From NCBI RefSeq assembly GCF_000174435.1, contig NZ_ACJN02000003.1, positions 884,263-948,262 of the forward strand: 64,000 bases of DNA, in the 5' to 3' direction. Below are positions 8,422-17,035 of this stretch, one piece after another. Both the position numbers and the translations under genes were made by a program. This DNA comes from Desulfonatronospira thiodismutans ASO3-1 (GTDB lineage Bacteria > Desulfobacterota > Desulfovibrionia > Desulfovibrionales > Desulfonatronovibrionaceae). A model generated the notes under the pieces. It did not search any database. It saw only the letters and a list, made by a program, of their open reading frames with translations, and was not told the origin of the DNA. Every line of letters begins with the position of its first letter. The stretch's first letter is position 1.

Positions 8422-9735
8422 ATGAGCCAAGACAGAATTGACTTCTACGAACAGGTGCTGGAGCTTGAGCCCGGCTCCAAGCTTTTCTACACCCTGGCCA
8501 GACTCTACTGCGAACATGACCACCTGGAAAAAGCCCAGGCAGTTCTGGAATCCGGCCTGGAAAAGCACCCCGAGCACATGCAGGCCAGACTTCTTCTGGC
8601 ATCGGTCATGGAGCGCGCCGGCAATTCAAGTGCCGCCCGGGGGGTTTACCGGGAGATATTCGACAGGGTCCTGGATTCACCGGAATTCTGGTCAGGACTG
8701 GCTGCTGCCTTCAAAGAGGAAGGCCGTGATGAGCCAGCCCTTGCTGCTGCTTTTCTGTCCTCGTGGATATCTGATCATTCCCTTACTTGGTCCCGGGTTT
8801 TTCAAAACGGCCTGGACCATCTAAAAAAATCCCATGTTCCGGAAACACCCCCTGCTGAGCCAGCCCCTGCCCATCCGCACCCGGAACCTGAACCGGACGA
8901 ATCAGATCCAGAACCTGATGAATCAGATCCAGAACCTGACACAGAGCCTGCAAATGACGCCAGCCGGGATTTCTCCTTAGAGCCTCTGGACAGCGAGGAC
9001 ACGCAGATACCTGGCGAGGAAGCTGCTCATGAAGCCCCCCTGGAAAGCATGGATGCCGTAGAGGAAGATGCGCAGCCCGAAGCATCCCATGAGGATTTCC
9101 CCGAGCTTTCCGAACCCCAGAAAGCCCCTGAAGAGGAGCCTGATGCTGTCGAACACGAAATGGAGCATGCCACTACCCAGGCCGGCGAAGATGCGCCTCT
9201 TCATGAAGAAGCAAACCAGCACGATGAACTGCAGGAAATCGAGCCGGGCAGCATCGCCGGGGAAGAAGAGTTCGACGATCCGGAAGAAGTGGAGGATATA
9301 AAATTTGAAGACGATGCCAGGACAAGATCCATGGCTGACCTGCTGGCCGCCCAGGAAGAGTATCAAAAGGCTCTGGACATCTACAGGGAACTCTGGGTTA
9401 GAAGTCTGCCCGGCCCGGAACGACTGGAACTGGAAAGCATTATATCCGGACTGCAACAAACACTGGGCCTGGACCATGATAGCCGGGACCAGTCTCCTGT
9501 GACGGCTGAGATGGAAGAACCTTCAGCCCTCAACACCGATCCTGCTGCCCGGCAGCCTGACAACACAGATGAAAAAGAGCCGCAGCAATTTCTTGAAGAC
9601 CGGGAAAAAAACTTCCTGGAAACTGATCCTGAAGATGCAGGGGAAAAGGAAAAAAGCACAGACAGGGAGGCTTCGGATAAAAAAGAGGTCATGAGTTTTC
9701 TTTCCCGCCTTGCTGACAGACTGGATAAAAAATAG
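8422..9735 (+). CDS. Acidic tetratricopeptide-repeat protein
   Basis: 437 residues from ATG 8422 (MSQDRIDFYEQV); an upstream in-frame TTG at 8350 would overlap spacer and is less likely. Residues 1-105 contain two to three TPR-like helical pairs (KLFYTLARLYCEHDHLEKAQ, then MQARLLLASVMERAGNSS). Residues about 150-300 form a very acidic, Pro/Glu/Asp-rich linker with an in-frame DESDPEP repeat. A third TPR-like hairpin follows (MADLLAAQEEYQKALDIY), then another acidic tail. There is no signal peptide, so it should be a cytoplasmic adaptor. It is the last gene of the run that includes the FtsB-like protein. Confidence 0.8.
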   Translation: MSQDRIDFYEQVLELEPGSKLFYTLARLYCEHDHLEKAQAVLESGLEKHPEHMQARLLLASVMERAGNSSAARGVYREIFDRVLDSPEFWSGLAAAFKEEGRDEPALAAAFLSSWISDHSLTWSRVFQNGLDHLKKSHVPETPPAEPAPAHPHPEPEPDESDPEPDESDPEPDTEPANDASRDFSLEPLDSEDTQIPGEEAAHEAPLESMDAVEEDAQPEASHEDFPELSEPQKAPEEEPDAVEHEMEHATTQAGEDAPLHEEANQHDELQEIEPGSIAGEEEFDDPEEVEDIKFEDDARTRSMADLLAAQEEYQKALDIYRELWVRSLPGPERLELESIISGLQQTLGLDHDSRDQSPVTAEMEEPSALNTDPAARQPDNTDEKEPQQFLEDREKNFLETDPEDAGEKEKSTDREASDKKEVMSFLSRLADRLDKK

Positions 9736-9767
9736 GAAAGGGAAGGGATAAGGAAGGGATCTCATAC

Positions 9768-9804
9768 AACCACCCCCGGCCCCTCCTTGGCTAAGGAGGG
9801 GAGT
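9768..9804. repeat. Dispersed hairpin AACCACCCCCGG-CCCCTCCTT, copy 1
   Basis: AACCACCCCCGG is followed by a perfect 9-bp stem, CCCCTCCTT/AAGGAGGGG, around a 4-nt loop. The same block recurs at 21462-21498 with only the loop changed (GGCT here, AACC there). Both copies lie downstream of + strand genes and are followed at a short distance by CCGTGC. Confidence 0.7.
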
Positions 9805-9904
9805 TTACGCCGTGCACGTAATTCTATCCAGCGGGGCAGGCTGGGTGTCAGATAAAGTTGCCAACATGTTTGTTTGAAATTTGTGCTGATATCGTATCTC
9901 AATT

Positions 9905-9989
9905 GGGGACAGTCCCGCACCTACTTGGGAATGATTTCATGAAATCGCTGGAACTTGCTGAGAAATCAAGTAGGTGCGGGACAGTCCCC
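9905..9989. repeat. Long hairpin with GGGGACAGTCCC arms
   Basis: The arms 9905-9927 and 9967-9989 are perfect 23-bp inverted repeats, beginning GGGGACAGTCCC and ending with inner ACTTG/CAAGT. The 39-nt loop contains a 14-bp palindrome, GATTTCATGAAATC. The architecture (GGGGAC start, ACTTG inner end, loop of about 38 nt) matches the hairpin inside the element at 14269-14419. It looks like a REP/MITE-type structure. Confidence 0.75.
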
Positions 9990-10023
9990 GGAAGTCAGTC
10001 ATAAGTTTCCCTGCAGCATTAAA

Positions 10024-10095
10024 ATGAATTCCTGAATCCCCCAATTCCTGAATTCTTGAATTCCTGAATCCCCCAATCCCCCAATCCCTGAATCT
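10024..10095. repeat. Degenerate GAATTCCTGAAT / CCCCCAATC tract
   Basis: About 70 bp of repeated AATTCCTGAAT and CCCCCAATC units that run up to the stop of the 73-residue protein gene. Similar tracts are at about 14150-14230 (opposite strand sense) and 29418-29475. The function is unknown. Confidence 0.6.
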
Positions 10096-10315
10096 AATCC
10101 TTCAACTGGCCAAGCTCGCTGCTGACCTCCTGGATCTCCTGCTCCAGCTTTTCCTTTTCTTCTTCAAGGCCTTTTATCATCTCCTTTATCCGGGCCTCCT
10201 TGGCGATTATCTTATGCTCCCTGGCCCTTATTTCCGCATGCATCTGGATATACTTGTACCCCAGAAACCAGGAGCAAAAAACCAGCAGCAGCAATGTCCA
10301 AAGAATAAAATACAT
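10094..10315 (-). CDS. Small membrane-anchored coiled-coil protein
   Basis: 73 residues. One N-terminal transmembrane helix (MYFILWTLLLLVFCSWFLGY) is followed by a charged coiled coil of about 50 residues with heptad pattern. Not recognised. Its ATG overlaps the stop of the preceding 159-residue gene by one base (TGATG), so translation is coupled. The two products share the same plan, one TM helix plus coiled coil, and may form a hetero-oligomer at the inner membrane. Confidence 0.75.
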   Translation of the reverse strand: MYFILWTLLLLVFCSWFLGYKYIQMHAEIRAREHKIIAKEARIKEMIKGLEEEKEKLEQEIQEVSSELGQLKD

Positions 10316-10794
10316 CAGTCTTTCTGCACCTTTTTTTTGGCTTTACGCAGATCCTCTGGCTGAACAAAACCCAGAAGAACCATGGCGTCTTCCACTGCAA
10401 GCCCGGCGTTGTCCCCTTTTTCAAGGTACTGCCTGGCCTTTTCAATGTGCTTGTGTTCAACTATACCTTTATTGAGCAGATACGAAAGGCTCTCCGGGAG
10501 CTGATCCTCAGCCCATTCCTGATCATGTTCCTGCTCTTTCTGCCTGGTTTCACTGTTCATGTCCTGAACCTTTTTCCGGTCCTGCAGCTCGCTTCTCAGC
10601 CTGTTTTTCTTGAGCTTGAGATCCCCGACCTCTTTTGTCAGTTCGTTATAATGCTTCTGTGTTTCAGCCAGACGCTGTTCCAGAAGCTTGATATTTCTCT
10701 TTTTCCAGTCCAGCATGCGGGCATAGGCCAGAGCGGTTCCCACCACCGCCGCCAGAAATATCATCAGGTATATAAGAAGATCCCAAGCATCCAT
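10315..10794 (-). CDS. Membrane-anchored coiled-coil protein with T2SSE_N-like C-terminus
   Basis: 159 residues. It has an N-terminal TM helix (about 7-24), a coiled coil (about 30-95) and a C-terminal segment of about 50 residues (SLSYLLNKGIVEHKHIEKAR, then a second half reading AMVLLGFVQPEDLRKA). The repeated 'L-x-x-G-hydrophobic-x-x-x-x-h-x-x-A' pattern is reminiscent of the N-terminal domain of GspE/PilB-type ATPases (MshEN/T2SSE_N). This is pattern recognition, not a proven match. It is first gene of a coupled pair opposite the pilT-pilU cluster. Confidence 0.7.
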   Translation of the reverse strand: MDAWDLLIYLMIFLAAVVGTALAYARMLDWKKRNIKLLEQRLAETQKHYNELTKEVGDLKLKKNRLRSELQDRKKVQDMNSETRQKEQEHDQEWAEDQLPESLSYLLNKGIVEHKHIEKARQYLEKGDNAGLAVEDAMVLLGFVQPEDLRKAKKKVQKD

Positions 10795-11337
10795 AACTGT
10801 CAGCCTTCAGCAGGAAATCCCTTGAAGCAAATCCTGTGCATGTTTAATCTGTCCGTCGAAGCGCAAGGCACTGGACAGGGTTTTTGGTATTGCGTCCTGA
10901 GACACATTTATTTATAGAAAAAGGGAAATAATATCAAACCCGGGATTGATTACAGAACCTGGGCGGGCAGGATAAACCTGCAGAAAGTCTGAATGCAGAC
11001 AGCCATCCCCGACTGGATGCAGCTAACTATTCGATTTTTATATATCATGGCGTCGAACCCCCTGTCCTCTTGTCACACGCCTGACGTGACAAAATGACTT
11101 TTTGCAGAGACATCTGGCAGGGTAGACCCTTGATGAATAGACCCTGTACATGGCCGGGTTCAAGGTATTTCCCGGCATTTTCAATTTCAGGCCAGCATTA
11201 TATGGCCTTATTTTTTGTTGCTGCTAACCAGATATCTATGCGCCGAGTCAGGCTCCCGGCAACCGCGCAAAAAAAAACCTGGGGAGCATTTCTTGTGATA
11301 AACTGCAAAGCTACTTTTTTTTTATAATGGAGGAAGA
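10795..11337. other. Divergent intergenic region
   Basis: 543 bp between divergent genes, so both promoters should lie here. No convincing ORF: a 77-codon + frame at 11094 is Cys/Trp/Pro-mixed and reads like non-coding DNA. Notable points are the palindrome at 11070-11092, homopolymer runs (A9 near 11270, T9 near 11312) and TATAAT immediately before the GGAGG of the lipoprotein gene. Nothing else is recognised. Confidence 0.5.
11070..11092. promoter_or_regulatory. TTGTCAC-N9-GTGACAA palindrome
   Basis: A perfect 7-bp dyad separated by nine bases, in the divergent region before the lipoprotein-fbp-tsaD genes. The symmetry suits a dimeric regulator operator, but spacing and half-site do not match the CRP/FNR consensus closely. 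It could also be a small transcript hairpin. Confidence 0.3.
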
Positions 11338-12084
11338 ATGAATCAGTTCACGTTCCCGGTAATACTCGTCTTGGCCCTGATCCTTCTCACCCCTGGCTGC
11401 GGCGGGATAACGGAACTGAGAGACAGGTACTGGCCCACCGGTCCGTCGGAGTACGAGATGAAAGTTTCCGACAAAGACATGGACAGGCTTCAACTGGAGC
11501 TTGTCCAGAACATATACCCGGTGGATACTGAATTGTCCATGCTCCTGCGCCGGCTGTCTGTCCAGGACGATTACCCGCCGCTGCAATGGAAGGAAAACCT
11601 GGTGCAGGACTTTCCCTGGTTAAACGGCATTGCTGTACTGGACACCGAGAAAAATGTACAGGCCGAGCATCCCCGGGACGGCATCAAACAGCTTGAATAT
11701 TCCCCGCTGTTTCCCAGGGCCCTGGAGCTGCCCCTGGGCCAGACAATGCTTGCAGTGGAAGACACTCCACTGGGGCCGGAAATACTGCTTGCCAGTGCCG
11801 TATACCGGGATTTTGAAATAGAAGGGCTGACAGTGGTTCATTTTGACCCCAGAAGTTTCATAGCCGACAGCGCCGATCCCGATGAAATCGTCATCATCTG
11901 CAGGGAAAAGGTGGTCTGGCCGGGACAGTACCAGGACCTGAAGGAAGAGATGAACGAGGTGGAATGGGGAGAGCTCACCAGGAAAAAAATAAGCGGCACA
12001 ATCGAGGTGGATAACAGCCGGTTTTTCTGGTTTGCCCGGTCTGTGGGCCAGGACTGGCTGATATATCTGCTTAAAGACAAATAA
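11338..12084 (+). CDS. Putative lipoprotein with Cache-like sensor region
   Basis: 248 residues. The N-terminal hydrophobic segment ends in LTPGC, an imperfect lipobox (Cys about residue 21), so it is likely a membrane-anchored periplasmic lipoprotein. Residues about 60-245 alternate strands and helices in a way resembling a Cache/PAS-like ligand-binding fold ([22 protein letters not shown] is its clearest part, about 90-111). No enzymatic motif is seen. GGAGG precedes the ATG, and fbp starts 11 bp after its stop. The function is unknown. Confidence 0.75.
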   Translation: MNQFTFPVILVLALILLTPGCGGITELRDRYWPTGPSEYEMKVSDKDMDRLQLELVQNIYPVDTELSMLLRRLSVQDDYPPLQWKENLVQDFPWLNGIAVLDTEKNVQAEHPRDGIKQLEYSPLFPRALELPLGQTMLAVEDTPLGPEILLASAVYRDFEIEGLTVVHFDPRSFIADSADPDEIVIICREKVVWPGQYQDLKEEMNEVEWGELTRKKISGTIEVDNSRFFWFARSVGQDWLIYLLKDK

Positions 12085-12095
12085 GGGAGGTTGTC

Positions 12096-13106
12096 ATGCG
12101 CCAAATTACAGTAACCGAACATCTGCTTGTACACCAAAAGGCCAGTCCCATGGCCACTGGGCGTTTCACCAGGCTGCTAAACGAACTTATCCTTGCCGCC
12201 AAAATTATATCCAGGGAGGTGAACAAGGCCGGGCTGGTGAATGTCCTGGGTCTTACCGGGGACACCAATGTCCAGGGAGAGGAAGTCCAGAAGCTGGATG
12301 AACTGGCCAACTCCATCCTCATATATCGCATGCAGAGGGCCGGCTTCCTCTGTGCCATGGCTTCCGAGGAAAATGCAGACCTCATAGAAATCCCCTCAAA
12401 GTTCGCCCAGGGTGATTATATTCTGCTTTTCGATCCCCTGGACGGTTCCAGCAACATAGACGTAAACGTAAGTATCGGAACCATTTTTTCCATTTTCCGG
12501 CGCACCCGCGAGAATGGCCCGGTATACATGGAAGAGGTACTGCAGAAAGGCGAGAACCAGGTGGCTGCAGGGTATTTCATTTACGGCTCCTCCACCATGA
12601 TGGTCTATACCACGGGCAGCGGAGTGCACGGGTTTACACTGGATCCCAGCGTGGGGGAATTTCTGCTCTCCCACCCCAACATCAAGACCCCGGAACAGGG
12701 GAAAGTCTACTCTGTGAATGAAAGCTACTGGGACTACTGGGACAAACCCACCCAGGAATGCGTCAACGCCTTCAAGTCCAGCAACAACAGGCGGGGCAAG
12801 CCCTATTCCCTGCGCTACATCGGCTCCCTGGTTTCTGATTTTCACCGCAACCTTTTAAGCGGCGGCATCTTCATGTATCCCAAGGACAACCGCGACCCCA
12901 AAAAAACCAGCGGCAAGCTAAGGCTCATGTGCGAAGCCAATCCACTGGCCTACGTGGTGGAACAGGCCGGCGGGGCGGCCAGCGACGGCCAGAGAAGGAT
13001 ACTGGAAATCGACCCCCATGAACTGCACCAGAGAGTGCCCCTGTTCATAGGCTCCAAAAATGACGTGGAGCAGGCTGTAAGCTTTTACAGGGATCAGGAT
13101 GCTTAG
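12096..13106 (+). CDS. fbp: Fructose-1,6-bisphosphatase, class I
   Basis: A 336-residue cytoplasmic enzyme that hydrolyses fructose-1,6-bisphosphate to fructose-6-phosphate in gluconeogenesis. Metal and substrate motifs are intact: SEEN (90-93), the [11 protein letters not shown] signature (112-122), and the C-terminal [21 protein letters not shown] region. GGGAGG lies 10 bases before the ATG. It overlaps tsaD by 8 bp. A gluconeogenic enzyme together with acs at 34926 fits growth on C1/C2 compounds. Confidence 0.96.
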   Translation: MRQITVTEHLLVHQKASPMATGRFTRLLNELILAAKIISREVNKAGLVNVLGLTGDTNVQGEEVQKLDELANSILIYRMQRAGFLCAMASEENADLIEIPSKFAQGDYILLFDPLDGSSNIDVNVSIGTIFSIFRRTRENGPVYMEEVLQKGENQVAAGYFIYGSSTMMVYTTGSGVHGFTLDPSVGEFLLSHPNIKTPEQGKVYSVNESYWDYWDKPTQECVNAFKSSNNRRGKPYSLRYIGSLVSDFHRNLLSGGIFMYPKDNRDPKKTSGKLRLMCEANPLAYVVEQAGGAASDGQRRILEIDPHELHQRVPLFIGSKNDVEQAVSFYRDQDA

Positions 13107-14184
13107 CCTGGGAATAGAGACTTCCTGCGACGAAACCGCCCTGGCCCTTGTTGATGAAGGCCGGATACTGCAGGAGGTCATGTTTTCCCAGGTGGACAAG
13201 CACTCCATTTTCGGTGGCGTAGTGCCTGAAATGGCCTCCCGGGAGCACCTGCGCAAGCTGCAGCCCCTGTGGCACAGCCTTCTTAAGAAAAGCGAACGCC
13301 GGGCCGGGGATGTCGAGCTAATTGCAGTGGCCCGGGGGCCCGGGCTGCTGGGCTGCCTCCTGGTGGGCCTGGGCTTTGCAAAGGGCCTGGCCATGGGCCT
13401 GAAAATCCCCCTGGTGGGAGTAAACCACCTGCATGCCCACCTCATGGCCCCGGCGCTGGAACAGGAGATTGAATTCCCGGCCGTGGGCCTGCTGGTTTCC
13501 GGGGGCCATACCAGCCTGTATAAAATTGACTCCAGCATCGAATTTGAACTGCTGGGCCGTACACTGGACGACGCAGCCGGAGAGGCCTTTGACAAGACGG
13601 CCAGGGCCTTGAACCTGCCGTACCCCGGAGGTGTCTACATTGACCGCTTCGCAAGCTTTGCAGAGCCGGACCCGGATATGTTTCCCAGGCCATACCTGGA
13701 CAACCCGAGCCTCGACTTCAGCTTCAGCGGACTCAAAACAGCCCTGGTCAATCACATCCGCAAGCACCCCGGGCTTGTTCAGGAAAATCCCCTGGAAATA
13801 ACTCCGGACTCCACACCGGACCCGGAACTGGCCAGGGTATGTGCCTCATTCAACCTGGCAGTGGCCGAAACCCTGCAGGCCAAGCTGCAAAGGGCCGTTT
13901 CTGCCACTGGGGTACAAAACGTTATTCTAGCCGGGGGGGTTGCAGCCAATTCCATGATCCGTCAAAAAACAATAAAGCTTTGCAGCAGCATGGGCCTGCG
14001 TCTTATTCTGCCCAGCCTGAACCTCTGCACGGACAACGCCTCCATGATAGCCTGCTGCGGCGAAATTCTGGCCAGGCACGGCCTGTATCACGACCTGGAA
14101 CTGGAAGCAGTGCCCAGGGGTAGAAAAATACCCTGGGACTATTGTGGATTGAAAAATTCGGGGATTGAGGAATTCAGGAATTGA
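13099..14184 (+). CDS. tsaD: tRNA N6-adenosine threonylcarbamoyltransferase TsaD
   Basis: A 361-residue Kae1/Gcp-family protein that transfers threonylcarbamoyl to A37 of ANN-decoding tRNAs, working with TsaB, TsaC and TsaE. Signatures: GIETSCDET at the N-terminus, the metal-binding H110-x3-H114 in [14 protein letters not shown], and the late [13 protein letters not shown] and [10 protein letters not shown]. The start overlaps fbp by 8 bp. The C-terminal codons run into the start of a degenerate GAATTC-type tract, so the last residues (NSGIEEFRN) may be repeat-derived. Confidence 0.95.
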   Translation: MLSLGIETSCDETALALVDEGRILQEVMFSQVDKHSIFGGVVPEMASREHLRKLQPLWHSLLKKSERRAGDVELIAVARGPGLLGCLLVGLGFAKGLAMGLKIPLVGVNHLHAHLMAPALEQEIEFPAVGLLVSGGHTSLYKIDSSIEFELLGRTLDDAAGEAFDKTARALNLPYPGGVYIDRFASFAEPDPDMFPRPYLDNPSLDFSFSGLKTALVNHIRKHPGLVQENPLEITPDSTPDPELARVCASFNLAVAETLQAKLQRAVSATGVQNVILAGGVAANSMIRQKTIKLCSSMGLRLILPSLNLCTDNASMIACCGEILARHGLYHDLELEAVPRGRKIPWDYCGLKNSGIEEFRN

Positions 14185-14232
14185 GGAATTCAGGAATTGA
14201 GGGATTGAAGGATTCAGGGATTGAGGATTTAA
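14150..14232. repeat. Degenerate GGAATTGAG / GAATTCAGG tract
   Basis: Tandem degenerate units of about 9-10 bp (GGAATTCAG, GGAATTGAG, GGGATTGAA) begin inside the last codons of tsaD and run past its stop. It is the reverse-sense counterpart of the tracts at 10024 and 29418. Confidence 0.6.
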
Positions 14233-14268
14233 TTTCAAACAACTTTACTTGGAAACGTTTGCAATAAG

Positions 14269-14419
14269 GTATCTGTTTAGCGCTTTGCATGTGGCATGGG
14301 GACTGGCTCTTCCGGGACCCACTTGTCCCAAAAAATGAGATGTTTTAAGCACAAAATGATGCTCAAGTGGGTCCCGGAGTGCCTGTCCCCTGCTTTCCTT
14401 AAAAGAGCTAAACAGATAC
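14269..14419. mobile_element. MITE-like element with 13-bp ends and perfect 8-bp target duplication
   Basis: The ends are GTATCTGTTTAGC (14269-14281) and its exact reverse complement (14407-14419). Immediately outside is the direct repeat GCAATAAG (14261-14268 and 14420-14427). This is the classic footprint of DNA transposition. Inside lies a long hairpin (14298-14325 with 14364-14390) that starts GGGGAC and ends with inner ACTTG/CAAGT, like the one at 9905. No coding capacity. It sits in the 287-bp spacer between tsaD and ilvD. Confidence 0.8.
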
Positions 14420-14471
14420 GCAATAAGAGACCAGACAACTTTAGAAATGATAAAACAACGAGGTTAGAGAG

Positions 14472-16139
14472 ATGCGCAGCCACAAAATGACCAGGGGAAT
14501 TGAAAAGGCCCCTCACCGCTCACTGCTTTATTCACTGGGCCTTACCCGGGAGGAGATGGAACGCCCCCTGGTGGGGGTGGTCAACTCGGCCAATGAAATC
14601 GTCCCGGGGCATCAGCACCTGAACAGAATATCCCGGGCGGTCAAGGACGGGATCCGCATGAGCGGTGGCACACCCATGGAATTTTCCACCATCGCTGTTT
14701 GCGACGGCCTGGCCATGAACCATGCCGGGATGCGCTTCAGCCTGCCCAGCCGGGAAATCATCGCCGACTCGGTGGAAATCATGGCCTCAGCGCATCCATT
14801 TGATGCCCTGGTGCTTATCCCCAATTGTGACAAGGCGGTTCCAGGGATGCTCATGGCCATGATCAGGATGAACCTGCCCTCAATAATTGTCAGCGGCGGC
14901 CCCATGCTGGCCGGAGAAGACCGGGGAAAGACCGTGGATCTCATTTCAGTTTTTGAAGGTGTGGGCAGGGTCAAAAGCGGGCAGATAGACCAAGAAGAAC
15001 TGCAAAGCCTGGAACAAAACGCCTGTCCCGGGTGCGGTTCCTGTTCAGGCATGTTCACCGCCAATTCCATGAACTGTCTGTGCGAGGCTATCGGCCTGGG
15101 ACTGCCCGGAAACGGAACGATTCCCGCTGTGTACAGCGAGCGCATCAGGCTGGCCAAGACAGCCGGCATGAAGGTGATGCAGCTTCTAAAGGACGACCTG
15201 CGCCCCAAAAGCATCCTGACACCCAAGAGCGTGGCCAATGCCGTGGCCGTGGACATGGCCCTTGGCTGCTCCACCAATACCGTGCTGCACCTTCCTGCAG
15301 TCTTTGCCGAGGCCGGGCTGGAACTGAACCTGGACATCTTCGATGTCATGAGCAGAAAGACTCCCAACCTCTGCCGTCTTTCACCGGCCGGTCCGCACCA
15401 CCTGCAGGACCTGCACCGCGCCGGGGGCATCCCTGCCGTTGTCTCTGAGCTTGCCGGCAAAAGCATTTTCGACCTCAACTCCATGACCGTAACCGGCAAC
15501 TCCTGGAGAAAGAACCTGGAGGATCTCCAGGCCCGGGTTCTGGACCCTCAGGTAATCCGCTCAATGGACAATCCCTACAGTTCGGGGGGCGGAATAGCCA
15601 TTCTGCGGGGCAATCTCGCCCCTCATGGTGCCGTGGTCAAGCAGTCCGCGGTCACTGCGGAAATGATGGTCCAGACCGGTCCGGCCAGGGTGTTTGAAGG
15701 CGAGGAGGATGCTGTGCAGGCCATTCTTGATGGACAAATCAGGCAGGGGGACATTGTCATCATAAGAAATGAAGGTCCCAAGGGCGGCCCCGGAATGCGC
15801 GAAATGCTGACCCCCACCTCAGCCATAGCAGGGATGGGGCTTGACAAACACGTTTCTCTGATCACTGACGGACGTTTCAGCGGCGGCACCAGGGGGGCGG
15901 CCATAGGCCATGTTTCCCCGGAAGCCGCAGAGGGCGGCCCCATTGCCCTGGTCATGGAGGGTGACGAGATCAGTATAGACATCTACAAGGGATCCTTGAA
16001 CCTTAATGTGTCCGACCAGGAGCTGGAAAAAAGAAGACAGAGCCTGAAACCCCTGGAAAAAGAAGTAGATTCCCCGCTTCTGCGCAGGTATGCCCGCATG
16101 GCCGGATCCGCCTCTACCGGGGCTTCCTTCAGGACTTAG
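14472..16139 (+). CDS. ilvD: Dihydroxy-acid dehydratase
   Basis: A 555-residue iron-sulfur enzyme that dehydrates 2,3-dihydroxy-3-methylbutanoate and the isoleucine counterpart to 2-keto acids, in branched-chain amino-acid synthesis. Conserved blocks: [10 protein letters not shown] near the N-terminus, [11 protein letters not shown] (C119), [19 protein letters not shown] (C185, C188, C191), and a C-terminal [16 protein letters not shown]. The cluster and magnesium ligands appear intact. The length is normal. Other ilv genes are absent from the window. The methyltransferase start is 3 bp after the stop. Confidence 0.95.
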   Translation: MRSHKMTRGIEKAPHRSLLYSLGLTREEMERPLVGVVNSANEIVPGHQHLNRISRAVKDGIRMSGGTPMEFSTIAVCDGLAMNHAGMRFSLPSREIIADSVEIMASAHPFDALVLIPNCDKAVPGMLMAMIRMNLPSIIVSGGPMLAGEDRGKTVDLISVFEGVGRVKSGQIDQEELQSLEQNACPGCGSCSGMFTANSMNCLCEAIGLGLPGNGTIPAVYSERIRLAKTAGMKVMQLLKDDLRPKSILTPKSVANAVAVDMALGCSTNTVLHLPAVFAEAGLELNLDIFDVMSRKTPNLCRLSPAGPHHLQDLHRAGGIPAVVSELAGKSIFDLNSMTVTGNSWRKNLEDLQARVLDPQVIRSMDNPYSSGGGIAILRGNLAPHGAVVKQSAVTAEMMVQTGPARVFEGEEDAVQAILDGQIRQGDIVIIRNEGPKGGPGMREMLTPTSAIAGMGLDKHVSLITDGRFSGGTRGAAIGHVSPEAAEGGPIALVMEGDEISIDIYKGSLNLNVSDQELEKRRQSLKPLEKEVDSPLLRRYARMAGSASTGASFRT

Positions 16140-16142
16140 TCC

Positions 16143-16883
16143 ATGTTCAACCCGGAAAAAGCAGACAATTATGACCGCTGGTTCACTACTCCCGAGGGGC
16201 GTTTCGCCTTAGAACAGGAAAGAAGGCTCATTCAGCACCTGGTGTCGGGCTGGCCCAGGCGCAGGCAGAGCCTTCTGGAAATCGGCTGCGGAACTGGAAT
16301 TTTCCTGGACATGTTCTGGGAATACGGCTTTGACATCTATGGAATAGATTCTTCCCCGGACATGCTTAGAAAGGCCCGGGACAAGCTCGGCTGCAGGGCG
16401 GATCTGCATCTGGGCAGCGCCGAGAGCCTGCCCTTTGACGACAACGAGTTCGATTTTGCCGCCATGATCACCCTGCTTGAGTTCTGCAGAGATCAGGGGC
16501 AGGTGCTGGCCGAGGCCGGAAGGGTAGCCCGCAAGGGTCTTTTGATCTGCTTTCTGAATAAGAATTCCCTCTACCATATAAGCCACAAGCTGCTGCGGCT
16601 GTGGAGAAGGGACAAGCTGCTGGTGCGGGCCAGGTGGCACTCATACAGGGAAGTCAGGTCCCTGGTGCAGGAAAATCTGGGCAATAAAAAAACCTACGCC
16701 CGCTCGGTACTCCTGGGCACCAGGATACTGTGGCGGGACAGACATGTATTCAAGACACTGAACCGGATGCTCTGGCCCCCGGTATTTGGGGCTTTTACCG
16801 GTATGCGCGTGGACCTGATAGACAGGGAACCTATTAAAACTCCGCTTCTGGCCCCGGTAAAATCAGAAATAAAGGCGGGGTGA
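16143..16883 (+). CDS. Class I SAM-dependent methyltransferase
   Basis: A 246-residue Rossmann-fold methyltransferase of the Methyltransf_11 type. Motif I LLEIGCGTGIFLDMF is at about residues 40-54; the ribose-binding acidic strand is GIDSSPDM; the motif AESLPFDDNEFDFAAM follows. The C-terminal part is basic and lacks a known substrate domain. It follows ilvD by 3 bp and is probably cotranscribed. The substrate cannot be told from sequence. Confidence 0.85.
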   Translation: MFNPEKADNYDRWFTTPEGRFALEQERRLIQHLVSGWPRRRQSLLEIGCGTGIFLDMFWEYGFDIYGIDSSPDMLRKARDKLGCRADLHLGSAESLPFDDNEFDFAAMITLLEFCRDQGQVLAEAGRVARKGLLICFLNKNSLYHISHKLLRLWRRDKLLVRARWHSYREVRSLVQENLGNKKTYARSVLLGTRILWRDRHVFKTLNRMLWPPVFGAFTGMRVDLIDREPIKTPLLAPVKSEIKAG

Positions 16884-16901
16884 GGTCACTACCGTGCACG
16901 C

Positions 16902-16935
16902 GTAACCATTCATCGTGAACCCGGGGACAGTCCCC
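16902..16935. repeat. Fragment resembling one end of the GTAAC-type elements
   Basis: GTAACCATTCA (16902-16912) is followed nine bases later by GGGGACAGTCCCC (16923-16935), the same order as in the left ends of the elements at 43400 and 62231. No matching right end is found nearby, so it looks like a truncated copy. Confidence 0.5.
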
Positions 16936-17035
16936 TTAGCGCTTGAGCGACTTGAGCGACTTCTGACCTCCGCTGTCTCCTGACTCCTGACTCCTGACCT
17001 CTGACATCTGATCACTGACCTCTGACCTCAGAGGC
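16936..17035. repeat. Degenerate CTTGAGCGA and TGACCTC tract
   Basis: Two GCTTGAGCGACTTGAGCGAC units are followed by about 75 bp of TGACCTC/TGACTCC heptamers that run into the moeA stop. This is the reverse-sense version of the tract at 4741-4848. Confidence 0.6.

Larger units (their letters stand above)
9736..10093. other. Convergent intergenic spacer packed with repeats
   Basis: This 358-bp gap between convergent genes has no credible ORF. It holds three repeat features listed separately: a CCCCTCCTT hairpin (9768-9804), a long GGGGAC hairpin (9905-9989) and an EcoRI-like tract (about 10024-10095). No poly-T-tailed terminator was recognised; the hairpins may serve that role. Confidence 0.6.

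Noticed and set aside
11094-11327. 77-codon + frame in the divergent spacer
   Set aside because: No ribosome-binding site, odd composition, no family features, and it runs into homopolymer A and T stretches.
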